Positions 45,385 to 55,156 of a stretch of DNA of 64,000 nt are shown here, piece after piece (the stretch's first letter is position 1; every line of letters begins with the position of its first letter). Below the pieces are notes generated by a model that saw only the letters and a list, made by a program, of their open reading frames with translations, was not told the origin of the DNA and did no database searches. Origin of the DNA: Allomyces arbusculus. Taxonomy: Eukaryota > Blastocladiomycota > Blastocladiomycetes > Blastocladiales > Blastocladiaceae. Location of the stretch: NCBI GenBank assembly GCA_027604705.1, contig JADHYV010000003.1, positions 62,001 through 126,000 on the forward strand, in the 5' to 3' direction. The translations under genes and the position numbers were made by a program.

Positions 45385-47013
45385 TTAACGGACGTGCCAG
45401 AGCAAGACGGCGCCGTCGCCCGTGCCTGCAGCCAGGAGTTGCTGCGCCGACAGGGTCCACGGCGACACGGCGGGTGCTGCCGAAGCGGTTGCGGTCGTGT
45501 CGGCGAGAACCGGCGAGAAGGCGACAGCCGCGGCCCCCTCGACCGTGCACGGCAATGTGGCCAAGTGCTTGCCATTACGCGACAGGATGTGGACGCTGTG
45601 AACGGAGAAATCCAGGTCAGTTCCCAGTCATTCAAGGGCCAACCAAGGCGAGCACGAACCCCGATGACCACGACGCGACCGCGATGCGCTTATTGTCCGC
45701 GCGGAACACGAGGCCATGCACACCCGTCTTGCCGTCGTCGGTGCCGGTCGTGGTGGAGAGCAGATTCAGTGGAGAAACAATCACACTTGACGCATCCTAT
45801 CCACGAGCTAATAGCGTCAGCAACCCGGGCCGGGCCAACTCTCCCAGCCTCATCCCCAAACCAGCGTACCTGCGAGACGAGCTCAAAGAAGTACAGCGTG
45901 CTCGACGCGGTCCCCGCGACTCCGACCTTGGCCTTGCGGTCGGGCACCGCACAGGTAACTGGAATCCCGGCCGGTGCGACCGTGACTTGCGCAAGCGGCT
46001 CTGGCCCACGTCCAGGTGGGCGCACACGTGGCGCGTCGTCGTCGGATGTGCGCCGCCAGCCCCAGGTCACGACGGTGCCCGACTCGTAGCCGGCCAGGAG
46101 ACACCATGGCGTGATGAGCGACGGGTCAGCGCGGTGGAACCAGCGCAGGCTCAGGAGCATGCCAAACGAAGTGGGTTGAGAGGAGTTGTGGCCGCAATGA
46201 CGAACGACGGGGGCGAAGCGGCCCATGCTGGAGTCGGTGCTGCTGCCGAGTCGGAGCAGGAACACGTCAAACTGGTCAATAGATGGGTCAGAATCAGCGA
46301 GCAAGAAAGATCGCAGAGCAGATAATAACTACACACCTTGCCGCTCTCGTCTGCACTCGGGAGTGTGACAAGGAAATGCGACTCGCCGGTTGCATCGCTC
46401 GAGACTGGTACGGGACCGCGACCTGGTCAGGAAAATTACCGCGAAAACGAGCAAAATCGGACAGGACGGACTTGGGATCACGTCTCCACCGCACAGACCG
46501 CCTGACAGGACTTGCATCTGCGCAATCAGGGGCGGCGTGGTGGTTTCGGCCTCGTCGAGCGCGCCCTTGGCCGCACCAGCCAAGACCACTTGGTGGTCGC
46601 TCGTCAAGTCCCACACATTGACCGCGTCGCCGCGACCAAAACTGCAAACAGCGGCGGGTTGAGTCAAACTGCTGATCCGCACGTTTAAAGATTGAAATCA
46701 GCAAGACCAAACGTACGTCAAGAGTGTCGTGTCGCTCAAGAACGAGACGCGATGAATTTGGCGGCCCGGATGCGCGTGCCAGGTACGGGCGGGGCGAAAC
46801 GTGGCGGTGCTCCAGATCGCGACGTGGCCGTTTTGGTCGCTTTGCTTTGTGGCATGGCGAGCACGTGGTCAGCGCACATCAGCGCGGAAGAACGAGCGAG
46901 CGGGTGGAGACGCACGCCGAGGCCATTAGGGTCGCGTCTGGGCTGAAGTCGACGGCGGAGACGGCGGCATGGTGGCGACGGAGCGTGAAGGCGGGGACGG
47001 CCGTGCCGGCCAT
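45385..47013 (-). CDS. WD40-repeat protein, ASA1/GNB1L-like
   Basis: Seven exons (47013-46916, 46839-46717, 46641-46499, 46422-46337, 46271-45870, 45796-45660, 45595-45385) join in phase to 399 residues. WD repeats are seen throughout: FTLRRHHAAVSAVDFSPD, LMASADQNGHVAIWSTATF, GRGDAVNVWDLTSDHQVVL, LLAGYESGTVVTWGW, and a final LLAAGTGDGAVLLWHVR. The start (FTLR.H.A.V.AV.FSPD), the size and a seven-blade layout with an Ala/Asp-rich loop resemble Asa1 (ASTRA/TTT complex, PIKK stability) and human GNB1L; WD proteins diverge enough that this stays tentative. Position and phase support the short ATG at 47013 over upstream in-frame ATGs. It is divergent from the NmrA-like gene. Confidence 0.75.
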
Positions 47014-47402
47014 GGCGGGCGCGGCGGCGCAAACTGGCTCGGCGAGCGTGAGCCGGGCGCTGAAAGGCAAGCTTGTGCGGGTCGTTGGCCCGAGTGGCAG
47101 CGCGATATTCACGCTCTGCGGTTGAGGTCTTGAGGATATTGAATTTGAATCAACGCGCCAGCAGTGTTGTCGCGACGTTGCGGTGGGCAGCATCCGCGTG
47201 AGTGCACGCGACCGCGTCGGTGCGGTGAGCGAGCAGTGCTGTTCTTGTTCTTCTTGCCGCACGCTCGTCAGCGTCGACCTGGCTGGCTCCAGCGCGCGCC
47301 ATCCGTTCTCTCCACGACCGACCGCGACACGTCAACGTGCACGACGCGACACTGCACGCTCACGCACCCACAACTTGCCGCACTGCCAGCATCGCGACCA
47401 AG
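47014..47402. promoter_or_regulatory. Shared divergent promoter, ASA1-like / NmrA-like
   Basis: 389 bp between start codons. In-frame ATGs upstream of the WD40 start (for example near 47190 on the minus strand) lie in an Arg/Ser-rich stretch that looks untranslated. No named element was recognised. Confidence 0.45.
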
Positions 47403-48692
47403 ATGGCCTGGCTGCGTAACCGCGGCGCGCCGCGCTCCACGCTCCGCACCACCTCCACCGCCACGACCCTTTTGCTGCTGGTCGGCACCGCGTTTCTCGC
47501 CCTTGTTAACGCATCCCCTGCCATGACAACCGCCAAGTCCAATGCCAACGCCGCGCCTGTGCCCATTCTCGTTACTAACGCCGACAAGCTGCTCGGCTAC
47601 GTCGCCGCCAAGGATTTCCTCGCCCACTTTGGCGCATCGGCCTTTCCGACCGTCCTGCGCTCCGACGACGCGCAGCACGTGCTCGACACTGAAGCAGCCG
47701 CGAAAGTGCCGATCTACCAGGTGCACTGCACAGTCTCTGACGAGACCTCGGCCTACGCCGCGCTCGTCCGCGACCTCGGGTGCACGACGCATCAAATCGA
47801 GCCCAAGGCCACCTCGTCGGAACTCGCGCAAGCCTGGTCGACTGTCCTTACCGCAATCCCGCACCTGCGCGGCATCGTCTACGTGCCCGACGTCGGGCCC
47901 GACGCGGGCAAGCAAGCGCGCGTCGCCTTGGCAGCGGCCGCTAACCGCGCGATTGCCCCGGACCTGCACCACGTGGTTGTCTGGTCGCGCCATGGCGCTG
48001 GTGGGGCAGGCACCGCCGACCTCAAGGCATTCCAGTGGTATGCGGCCGTTGAACGCGCTGCGCGTCTGACGCTGCGTGGCGACCAGGCACCAAGTTTCAC
48101 GCTGCTGCGCCTGTCTTTTGCACTCGAGCGGTTTTTGGACATGGCCATGGATATTCAGGATTATGGCGCGCTGCGGTTGCCGCTCGGTGAGGACGGCGGG
48201 ATCTTGTCGCCGATTTCGCTGCACGACGCGACGTGGGCGTCGCACAACCTGTTTGAGGCCGCCGAGTCAGGGGCTGTGACCAAGGAGCCGTTCAAACAAG
48301 GTAACAACCTCATTTCCCGGAATCTGCACTCTCAACGCGATCTTACCACTTTCGTACAAACGCTAGTCATGACCCTCACGCTTGACTACCACGTCTCGGC
48401 GCGCGACCTGGCCGCATCGGCCTCCGAGGCACTCGAGCTCGACGTCGGGTACATTCCCGTTTCGCGCGAAGAGGCCATCGACATTTTCAGCTCCCTCGAA
48501 AACTTCACGCCGCGGCTCGTCACGACCATGCTCGATGTGCTCGAGTGCGCGACGCGCGGGCCCGAGGCCGAGTGCAACACGCTCGCGCCCGCCGAGGACG
48601 TGCAGGCGCTGTTGCCTGGACGCAAGGTCAAGCCGCCCGTTTGGTTTTGGAAGAAGTACGCCGACCTGTTTGAGCCGGGAGGTGGCGAGTAA
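47403..48692 (+). CDS. NmrA-like NAD(P)-binding-fold protein with N-terminal hydrophobic segment
   Basis: Spliced as 47403-48300 and 48367-48692 (407 residues). The 66-base intron is a multiple of three with no stop, so an unspliced 429-residue form is also open. The N-terminus has an Arg-rich start then TTLLLLVGTAFLALVNAS (residues ~20-37), a signal peptide or anchor, or part of a mitochondrial presequence. The body starts VPILVTNADKLLGYVAAKDF, in the place of a Rossmann first strand but without the GxxGxxG loop. FQWYAAVERAARLTLRG, FTLLRLSFALERFLDM and the C-terminal EEAIDIFSSL resemble NmrA-like atypical short-chain dehydrogenases, which often bind NADP as sensors. The degraded dinucleotide loop suggests a non-catalytic role. 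The family call is weak. Confidence 0.6.
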   Translation: MAWLRNRGAPRSTLRTTSTATTLLLLVGTAFLALVNASPAMTTAKSNANAAPVPILVTNADKLLGYVAAKDFLAHFGASAFPTVLRSDDAQHVLDTEAAAKVPIYQVHCTVSDETSAYAALVRDLGCTTHQIEPKATSSELAQAWSTVLTAIPHLRGIVYVPDVGPDAGKQARVALAAAANRAIAPDLHHVVVWSRHGAGGAGTADLKAFQWYAAVERAARLTLRGDQAPSFTLLRLSFALERFLDMAMDIQDYGALRLPLGEDGGILSPISLHDATWASHNLFEAAESGAVTKEPFKQGNNLISRNLHSQRDLTTFVQTLVMTLTLDYHVSARDLAASASEALELDVGYIPVSREEAIDIFSSLENFTPRLVTTMLDVLECATRGPEAECNTLAPAEDVQALLPGRKVKPPVWFWKKYADLFEPGGGE

Positions 48693-48895
48693 AGATCGAG
48701 GAGGCCCTGCGTGCACACTCTTTTGAGTGAGCGTTTTGTTCATAGTTTCCCATTCTCTCGCTGCCCGCCGTGCGGCAGCCAGCAGCAACATCACAGCCTC
48801 TGTCTTATCCATCCACCATGAATATATATCACGACCAGTCCATGCCTTGCCCTCTCTCCCTCCGCACCCACCCAAATCCAGTCTGCCATGTCTCT

Positions 48896-50454
48896 CTACA
48901 CGACGCGCATCGCCGACAATGGCCGCGCCAACTCGCGCTGCAGCCATTCCTGGTACTCGCGATCTGCACTGCGCAATGCATCCAACCGATCTTGCTCCTC
49001 GTCGGCCACCGCCTTATCGCGCCACTTACGTTCCTCCATCTGATCCAACAGCGCCTCCTGGTACTCGAGCTGCACCAACCGATCCGCCAACCGCTCCTGG
49101 TCCTCGGCACGCCGCTGCGCCTCGACTGACCGCTCCAGCTCCTCACGCTCCCGCCGGGCCTCGGCCAACGCTGCCGCCGCAGACGCACGCCGTGCGGCCA
49201 ACTGCTCGGCGCGCGCAGCCATGACCGACTGCATCAACCGCTCGCGTGCCTTGGCGTCTGCTTCCGCACGGGCGGCACGCGCACGAGCTACGCGTTCCGC
49301 GTCGGCCGCATAGGCGCGGTCCAGGTCTGCGGCACGCTGTGCGGCGGCGGCGCGTTGCGCGAGCACGGTTTCGCGGAACGCGGCCAAGTCCTTGCGCAGT
49401 GCGTCGCGGTGCGCGTCGTGCGCGGCCTTATCTTCGGCGTCCAATTGCGCGAGCTGCTGAATCCACTGCAGATCGGCCTCCAACGCGGCTGCTGCCTCGC
49501 GCGCGCGCGCGACCGCACGGTCCCTCGTCGACTGTTCCAGCTCGGCCCGCGCGGCGCGTGCGGCGGCGGCCTGTTTCGCCTTGGCGTGTGCGTCACGCAC
49601 ATCGGCCAGGGCCAGTTCCTGTGCGACGACGGCGGCTTCTTCGCGTTCGAGTTCCTTTTCGCGCAATTTCAGCCGTGCGACGGCGGCGATTTGCGCTTCG
49701 AGCTCACGGACGGTCGCGAGGTCGGCGGCACGGCGGCGTGCCTGCGCGGCTTCTTCGGCAGCGACTTTCGCGAGCCGTTGCGCCTCCCATTGCGCGTCGT
49801 ACCGCTGCTTGTCGAGCTCGGCGAGGTGTGCGGCGCGCTGTTTTTCGGCGACTTGCGTGCTCCGTGCCGCGGTGACGGACCGGGTCAGGGCTTTGGAACG
49901 GTGCGTGCGCAGTTCGTCGCAGTTGAGTCTGAAAGTAGGCGGGGGTTATGATGCGATTCCATGGTGTGGGGGTGGGAGTGATGGGGAAGCGTACCGGCGC
50001 TGCTGCTCGAGTTTCTCCTCGACGATTTTGAGCCGCTCCTCCTCTCGCTTCGCCTTCAATTCCGCGACGCGCTGCCGCATTTCATCCACGCGACTCGCGG
50101 ACGTCGATTCCATGCTCAGTAACTCGCGCCGCCACCGCGCCGTATCCTCATCGAGCAGCGCGCGCAATCTACCAGACACGGAAATGACATGAGCCTCCAA
50201 AGCTCCCCACTCAAATCTTCATTCGCAACTGCGTACTTATCCCGCCGCTCCTCGATCCGCGCCTGATCCTCCTTGCGCATGGCGAGCACGGCGCGCGCGA
50301 CCGCGCGCCGGCGAATACTCGCGGGCGCGTCCTGCTCGAACCGCGAGTGCAAGTCGGCCGTCGCGTAGTACGCCTGGTGCGCCTGCATTTGCTCGCGCAT
50401 GGCCTCGGCGCGTTGGCGCGCGACGATCAGCCGGTCGGCGCCGGCACCGACCAT
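48896..50454 (-). CDS. CFAP53: Cilia- and flagella-associated protein 53 (CFAP53/CCDC11)
   Basis: Microtubule-inner or basal-body-linked coiled-coil protein needed for motile cilia. Exons 50454-50237, 50168-49995 and 49928-48896 give 474 residues (human 514), almost wholly charged helix. Splices recreate the conserved segments EERRDKLRALLDEDTARWRR, MRQRVAELKAKREEERL, VEEKLEQQRRLNCDELR and, near the end, EYQEWLQREL. Their order and spacing match CFAP53, and the TPH (trichohyalin-plectin homology) region covers residues ~100-430. CFAP45 and trichoplein are related alternatives but fit less well. A possible 5' UTR intron (donor at 50750, acceptor at 50491) lies upstream. Its presence is strong evidence for a flagellated stage. 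Confidence 0.8.
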
Positions 50455-51241
50455 GTGTTGGGTTGGAGCGGAAGTGCCGCGTCCGGGGCGCTAGAAAGAG
50501 AGATGGGGTGAGGGAAGGGCAGGGGTAGAGCGTGGATGGGTGGGGCGAGGGCGGCGGACCCGTTGTGCGTGGGCCATGGTGGTGGGGGGGGGGGTGCTAG
50601 GTTGGGTTGTGCAAGTTGGTCCAAGTCGGGACTGGGGTGGTGCGGGCTTGCTGAAGGCTGACTGGCTTGCTGCTGAAACCTGACGGAACGGATGCCGGCG
50701 TGGATTGCAGCAAGTTGCGCGGCTCGAGAGTGCGGGGAGTGGAGGCTTACCTCGACGACGGCGTCCGCCAACGACAGCGCGGTCGCTGACTTTGATCAAG
50801 CAAAATGATGTCCATCGCGGTCGCGTGATGTGACGTGGCCCCAAGACTCGCACGCGCTCAGGTGATGCGGTACCAGGCACCACCATCACAACCTATCAAC
50901 ACACAACAGCCTCACAGCGAACGTCGACCAGCCGTAACAACGCGAAAACGCTCGCGCAGCACGGCCGAACACGATTGTGCACAACGGGCAGTCGAACTGA
51001 TGTGTTCGCGCAATCAGCTTTTAATGTGAGGAACGACCACGATGCGAAGATGAGACGAGGACCCAGCCCTCGGCCAACTCTACACCAAGCTTCCGCTAGC
51101 AAGTACGACAAGCACCGCCGGTCGTCGGTCCCGTTTTCAGCACTCTCGCCACCACGCCTCAAGGTCTTAATTGCGTGACCCTGGCTCCCGATCTTCTCTT
51201 CCGTCCAGCAGCCCGTCAAGATCCACAATTCCGCTCCAACC
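50455..51241. promoter_or_regulatory. Divergent promoter region, CFAP53 / multi-helix membrane gene
   Basis: 787 bp between start codons. On the minus strand a good donor (GTAAGC, 50750) and a pyrimidine-rich acceptor (50491) suggest a 260-base intron in the CFAP53 5' UTR; the joined exon carries a short upstream reading frame. An 11-G run sits at 50584-50594. Confidence 0.4.
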
Positions 51242-52560
51242 ATGGCCTTGACTGAGGTTCGAGATGACCCTCCCCATCACCGCCAACGCTGCAAGACTGC
51301 ACGGTCGCAGAATGATCTGACGACGACACCGATTCATCGGAAACCTGGCTAGCCCACGTTCGTGTGGTCAGCATCAGCATTCCTGCTCGGCGCCATTGTC
51401 ATGCTCGACCTAAACACGTTCGGCACGGCGATTGCTCTGTATCGGCTTAAAAAATCGGGCTACTATCTTGCGCTTGTCGGCGTGACCGTTGCGCACATCC
51501 TTGACCTGATCACGGAAAATATTGGTTACCAAAAGGACGCCGAGGTAGGCGTGCCCATACCCATGAGCCAGACGGTGCTCGAGTGCTTGTCGCTGTTGTT
51601 TGCTTGGGCCGGCGGTATGGATGCTCACGAGCCGCCAAGTTGCCCAGTCGGTGTTCGTGCTGACTCTTCACCGTTCTGCCTGCGCGCCATGTAGCGTGCG
51701 GGTTCATCACGCTCAACTTTTTGCGATTCCGCGGCATTTGCGGACAAGACCTGCACACGGTCGTTTTTCTCGCGATCCAGAGCGGTTTCGGGCTCTTCAT
51801 CGCGCTGTACACGGCAAATACCGCGGCCTATTTCGTGCGCATCATCCAAGAAGGCAACGGGGACGCGCCAATCAGCACCAATATTACCGATGCGCTCAAT
51901 TTGGGTGCGTTTTCCGACTGATCGCGCGCGAGACCCGTCTCGTGCCCTGACCTCGATTCCTTCTTCTTAGCCAGCACGCTCTGCGATGCCGTCATCAACG
52001 GCACCATCTCGATCTTGTTCCTCAAGCACCTGAGCACGCTCGTCGGCCACGCTCGATCTTCTGACCCTGGGTTCCGCGAAGGGCTCGGGTCGCTGCTCAA
52101 CAAGGCCCGCGTCGCGCTCGGGTTCGAGGCCGTGCTGATCCTGTCCACCAACCTTGTCGTCGCGGTCGCACCAGACTGGGACCCGTGCTGGTCGAGCGTC
52201 TACCTGGCCGAATCTGTGCGGTTGCGCATTTTCTGCGTGTTTCTCGAAACGCTCGCGCGCATCATGCGCCGGCACGCGAACCCGGGCAAGCCGTCGCTGT
52301 CGCAGTCCGAGTCGACGGTCGCAAGCGCGATGCCAAAATCGCCACGGATCAGTAAGGCCACGGGCGAGATGGCGCCGCTGAAAGCGAAACTCGTGCCGTC
52401 CACATCCACGTCGGCGTTGCCGTCTGGGACCGCGACGGCAGGACCGTTACGCACGGGCGGGAGTGGACACTTGTTGCTACTGGGGACGGCAACAGCCGCA
52501 GCAGTCACGGTCGCGCGGTCGGCGTCGTTGGCGACGCGGTCACGCAGCGAGTTCAAGTGA
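51242..52560 (+). CDS. Multi-pass membrane protein, unrecognised (358 aa)
   Basis: Exons 51242-51256, 51353-51614, 51695-51904 and 51971-52560 give 358 residues; the first coding exon is only 15 bases (MALTE). Six to seven hydrophobic segments are visible: ASAFLLGAIVMLDL, YYLALVGVTVAHILDLI, LECLSLLFAWAGACGFI, VVFLAIQSGFGLFIALYTA, STLCDAVINGTISILFL and GFEAVLILSTNLVVAVA. The C-terminal ~110 residues are Ser/Thr/Ala-rich and probably cytosolic (IMRRHANPGKPSLSQSES). There is no signal peptide. A seven-helix receptor-like or transporter-like fold is possible, but no family motif is recognised. A broken tandem copy follows at 53219, which confirms that the frame and splice sites are under descent. 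Confidence 0.7.
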
Positions 52561-53218
52561 CCGACCAGTGGAGGAGGGCCCGAGGAGAGCGCAATGGCCT
52601 TTGAGGGTGTGGCGGTCGTTGCTATTGTGCGAGCGGATGGAGGTGGGAGTGGGGATGGGGGGCGACTTGGACGAGTCAATAGATGACTTTGCAGGTCCAT
52701 GGTTGGTTTTGTCTGCCGCTGCAGGCCATGTTTGCAGGCCGACGAGGCCAATCCTTGTCATAATTCCACGCCGGTCCTTGATGACGGAGACAGATGTTGA
52801 TCCTGGCAGGTCGGCGATGATGAATGCTAATGCGGAAGGAGGACACAGGGCACGATCCGTGGCCAAACTGCTCCCCGTTCACTTTGCAACACTGTGACCC
52901 GTTGAACCTCAATGAACCAGTTGACGGGCCGACGACGCGATTCCTACTCATCGCTTGACCGTACACGAATGAGCGCAATGGCAAACCCCACGTTTCCACT
53001 CGAAAATCAAACTGTCCGTGCACATGATGCGCCCTGCATGGAAAAACGTTCCGGCGAAGTGCCAATCTGGACCAGCTCGACCAGCGTCCCATCGCAATCT
53101 TGTCCACGCCTGCTTGGAGCGTCACCGCCTCGACACAAGTTCTCTCCTTGACACGACTGCAACTGAAACTCCCCGATCAGATATACGACCCAATGCCCCG
53201 TCAATATATCGCTCGAGC
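52561..53218 (+). other. Spacer between the membrane-protein gene and its decayed copy
   Basis: 658 bases with no supported frame. The ~20 bases around each copy's ATG are near-identical (both read ATGGCCTTGACTGAGGTTCG), so the duplicated block seems to include this junction. Confidence 0.45.
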
Positions 53219-54108
53219 CATGGCCTTGACTGAGGTTCGGACTGGCGTCCTTTGCCACACTTTTATTTCGAGCCTGAGGGTTCATTGTCCTCAATTTTCT
53301 GCGATTCTGCGAGATTTGCGCGGGCGTTGCATCCAGCTGTCCTTCGTGCGATCCAAGGCGGTGTCGGGCACTTCATCGCCTTGTACACGGCGTTTGCTAT
53401 CGCGTACTGCGTGGTCTTTATCCAGGCGGGCATTGGTACTGTCCCGATCGATGCCAGCATCACGCGTTTTCTCAATATCGGCGCGTTCATTCAGCTTTTG
53501 TGCGTTTTAGTGTACTTCAACTCACCCATTCGAGTCCTGCTCGGCTCCTTTCTCTAGCGAGTGCCATTTGCGACGGGATCATGAACGGCATCACCTCGAT
53601 CCTGTTTTTGCGACACCTGGGCACGCTGGTGGGCAATACGAACATGCCGGCTGACATTGGGTTCAGCGAGGGCCTCAGCTCGCTGCTCAACAGGGCGCGG
53701 TTCGCGCTCGGATTTGAGTGCTCACTCATCGTGTGCACAAACGTGACCGTGGCCCCGGTGCCCGAGTTTGATCCGGCCTGGTCGAGCGTTTGTCTTGCCG
53801 AGGTACGGGATGGACCAGCCGCTCTTTTCCCGTCGAAGATTTTCGGCCTGGAGGGGACAATACATGACGGATCACGCTCGTTAAATTAGTCGGTTCGCCT
53901 GCGAATCGTTTGCACCTTTCTTGAGACGTTGGCGCAGATCATGCAGCGGCACTCGAACCCGGGCAAGCCGTCACTGTCGTCGTCGCAGTCCGCGTCGGCT
54001 GCAAGACCGCACGGCACTGGGCCTAAGCCGCCGGCGATCAGCAAGACCACGGTGACTGACAATATCGCGCGCGCGCTGTTGACCGTCACCGCACCATCCC
54101 GTTCGTGA
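53219..54108 (+). pseudogene. Truncated, frameshifted tandem copy of the 51242 membrane gene
   Basis: It starts with the same MALTE mini-exon and donor as 51242, but the block matching that gene's second exon (first three helices) is missing. The next block (FIVLNFLRFCEIC) aligns with FITLNFLRFRGIC, then loses frame by about 2 bases near 53315 before HPAVLRAIQGGVGHFIALYT resumes. The following intron has a GC instead of GT donor (53481). Downstream, ILFLRHLGTLVG, ALGFECSLIVCTNV and IMQRHSNPGKPSLS match well. An extra 87-base intron (53803-53889) interrupts a codon stretch that is continuous in the intact gene. Overall a probable pseudogene, though a novel start or splice form is not excluded. 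Confidence 0.65.
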
Positions 54109-55156
54109 CTGCGCGTTTTCGGTCGACGGCATCATTGCGAGCTCGGTATTGCTTGAGTGCGATTGCCAACTGGTGGAGAAGGGAGAGAAGAGAGTGCTCG
54201 CGCGATCAAGGGTGGAGTTTGGAGGGCTGGTCGCGTGCTCAGCGAGCGAAACCTATATTCACTCTGCCTGAGGAGGGGGCCACGACAGGCCACGACGACG
54301 AAGCTGCGAAGCAGACGACCTGATCGGGAATTTTTGAAAATTGATCTCTCGCTATCCATAATTGCGTTATTCAGCCAGCCGAATGTGACGTTCCAGGCGC
54401 GCCTTTTTGGGTGGCGTTTTCGCGTTTCAAGATTTTAAGCCTGTTTTTCTCGCTGGCCGACAAACCGGCCAAGTCTCGCTCGCCGGCTTTGGGCAATCCT
54501 CCCTCCCTTTCTCCTTGCTTGGCCGTCCCCGACCGGTTTGCGCGCGGCCCCGAGTGCAAGACGACGACAACAGCGACTTGGAACCGCTGCGACGCCGACG
54601 CTCAACGCCCTGGTCAAGCGCGACGCGCCTGCCACGAATTTCATCAGCGCTGCCGCGGGCCGACGCGTGCCATTGGCCCAGATCAGCAAGCGCACAGCAA
54701 GTCGCGTGGAAGCGGTGCTGCAGCAACTGCCCTCCTCGGCAGAAAACAGCAGGCGCGCCCCCACGAGCGCACGGATCAAGGCTCGCACTTGCTCGACTTG
54801 CACGAACCCACTCGACGACGCGGCGCCAGATCAGGCGTGTGTCGGTTGCACGCCCGCCCCGTGACGGCCAAGAGGAAGCACTGAAGTCGCGAGCGCTGCT
54901 GCCCGCCCAGCTCAGTCCACCTTTGCTCGTGTGACCCTCCTCTCCGCCTTCGTCGACCGCTCTCGTCGCTGCCCGTTCCACGGCCGCTCCTCGTTGCCGC
55001 GGCCTACCACGCCGTGCGCAGCGCGATACCCTCGCGAGATACCCGTCGTCGACGCTTGGCTGGCCAAAGGCGCTGCTTCTGCTGCTGTTTGCACGCCACG
55101 CCGACGTTAGTTACCCCTCGACCTCGACGGTTTACCCCCAACGCAACCCCCGCACC
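54109..55156 (+). other. Intergenic region upstream of the YTH gene
   Basis: About 1 kb. Three overlapping open frames (54407-54934) on + and one on - (54427-54981) lack family resemblance. The ~150 bases before 55157 are C/T-rich, like other 5' leaders here. Confidence 0.5.
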
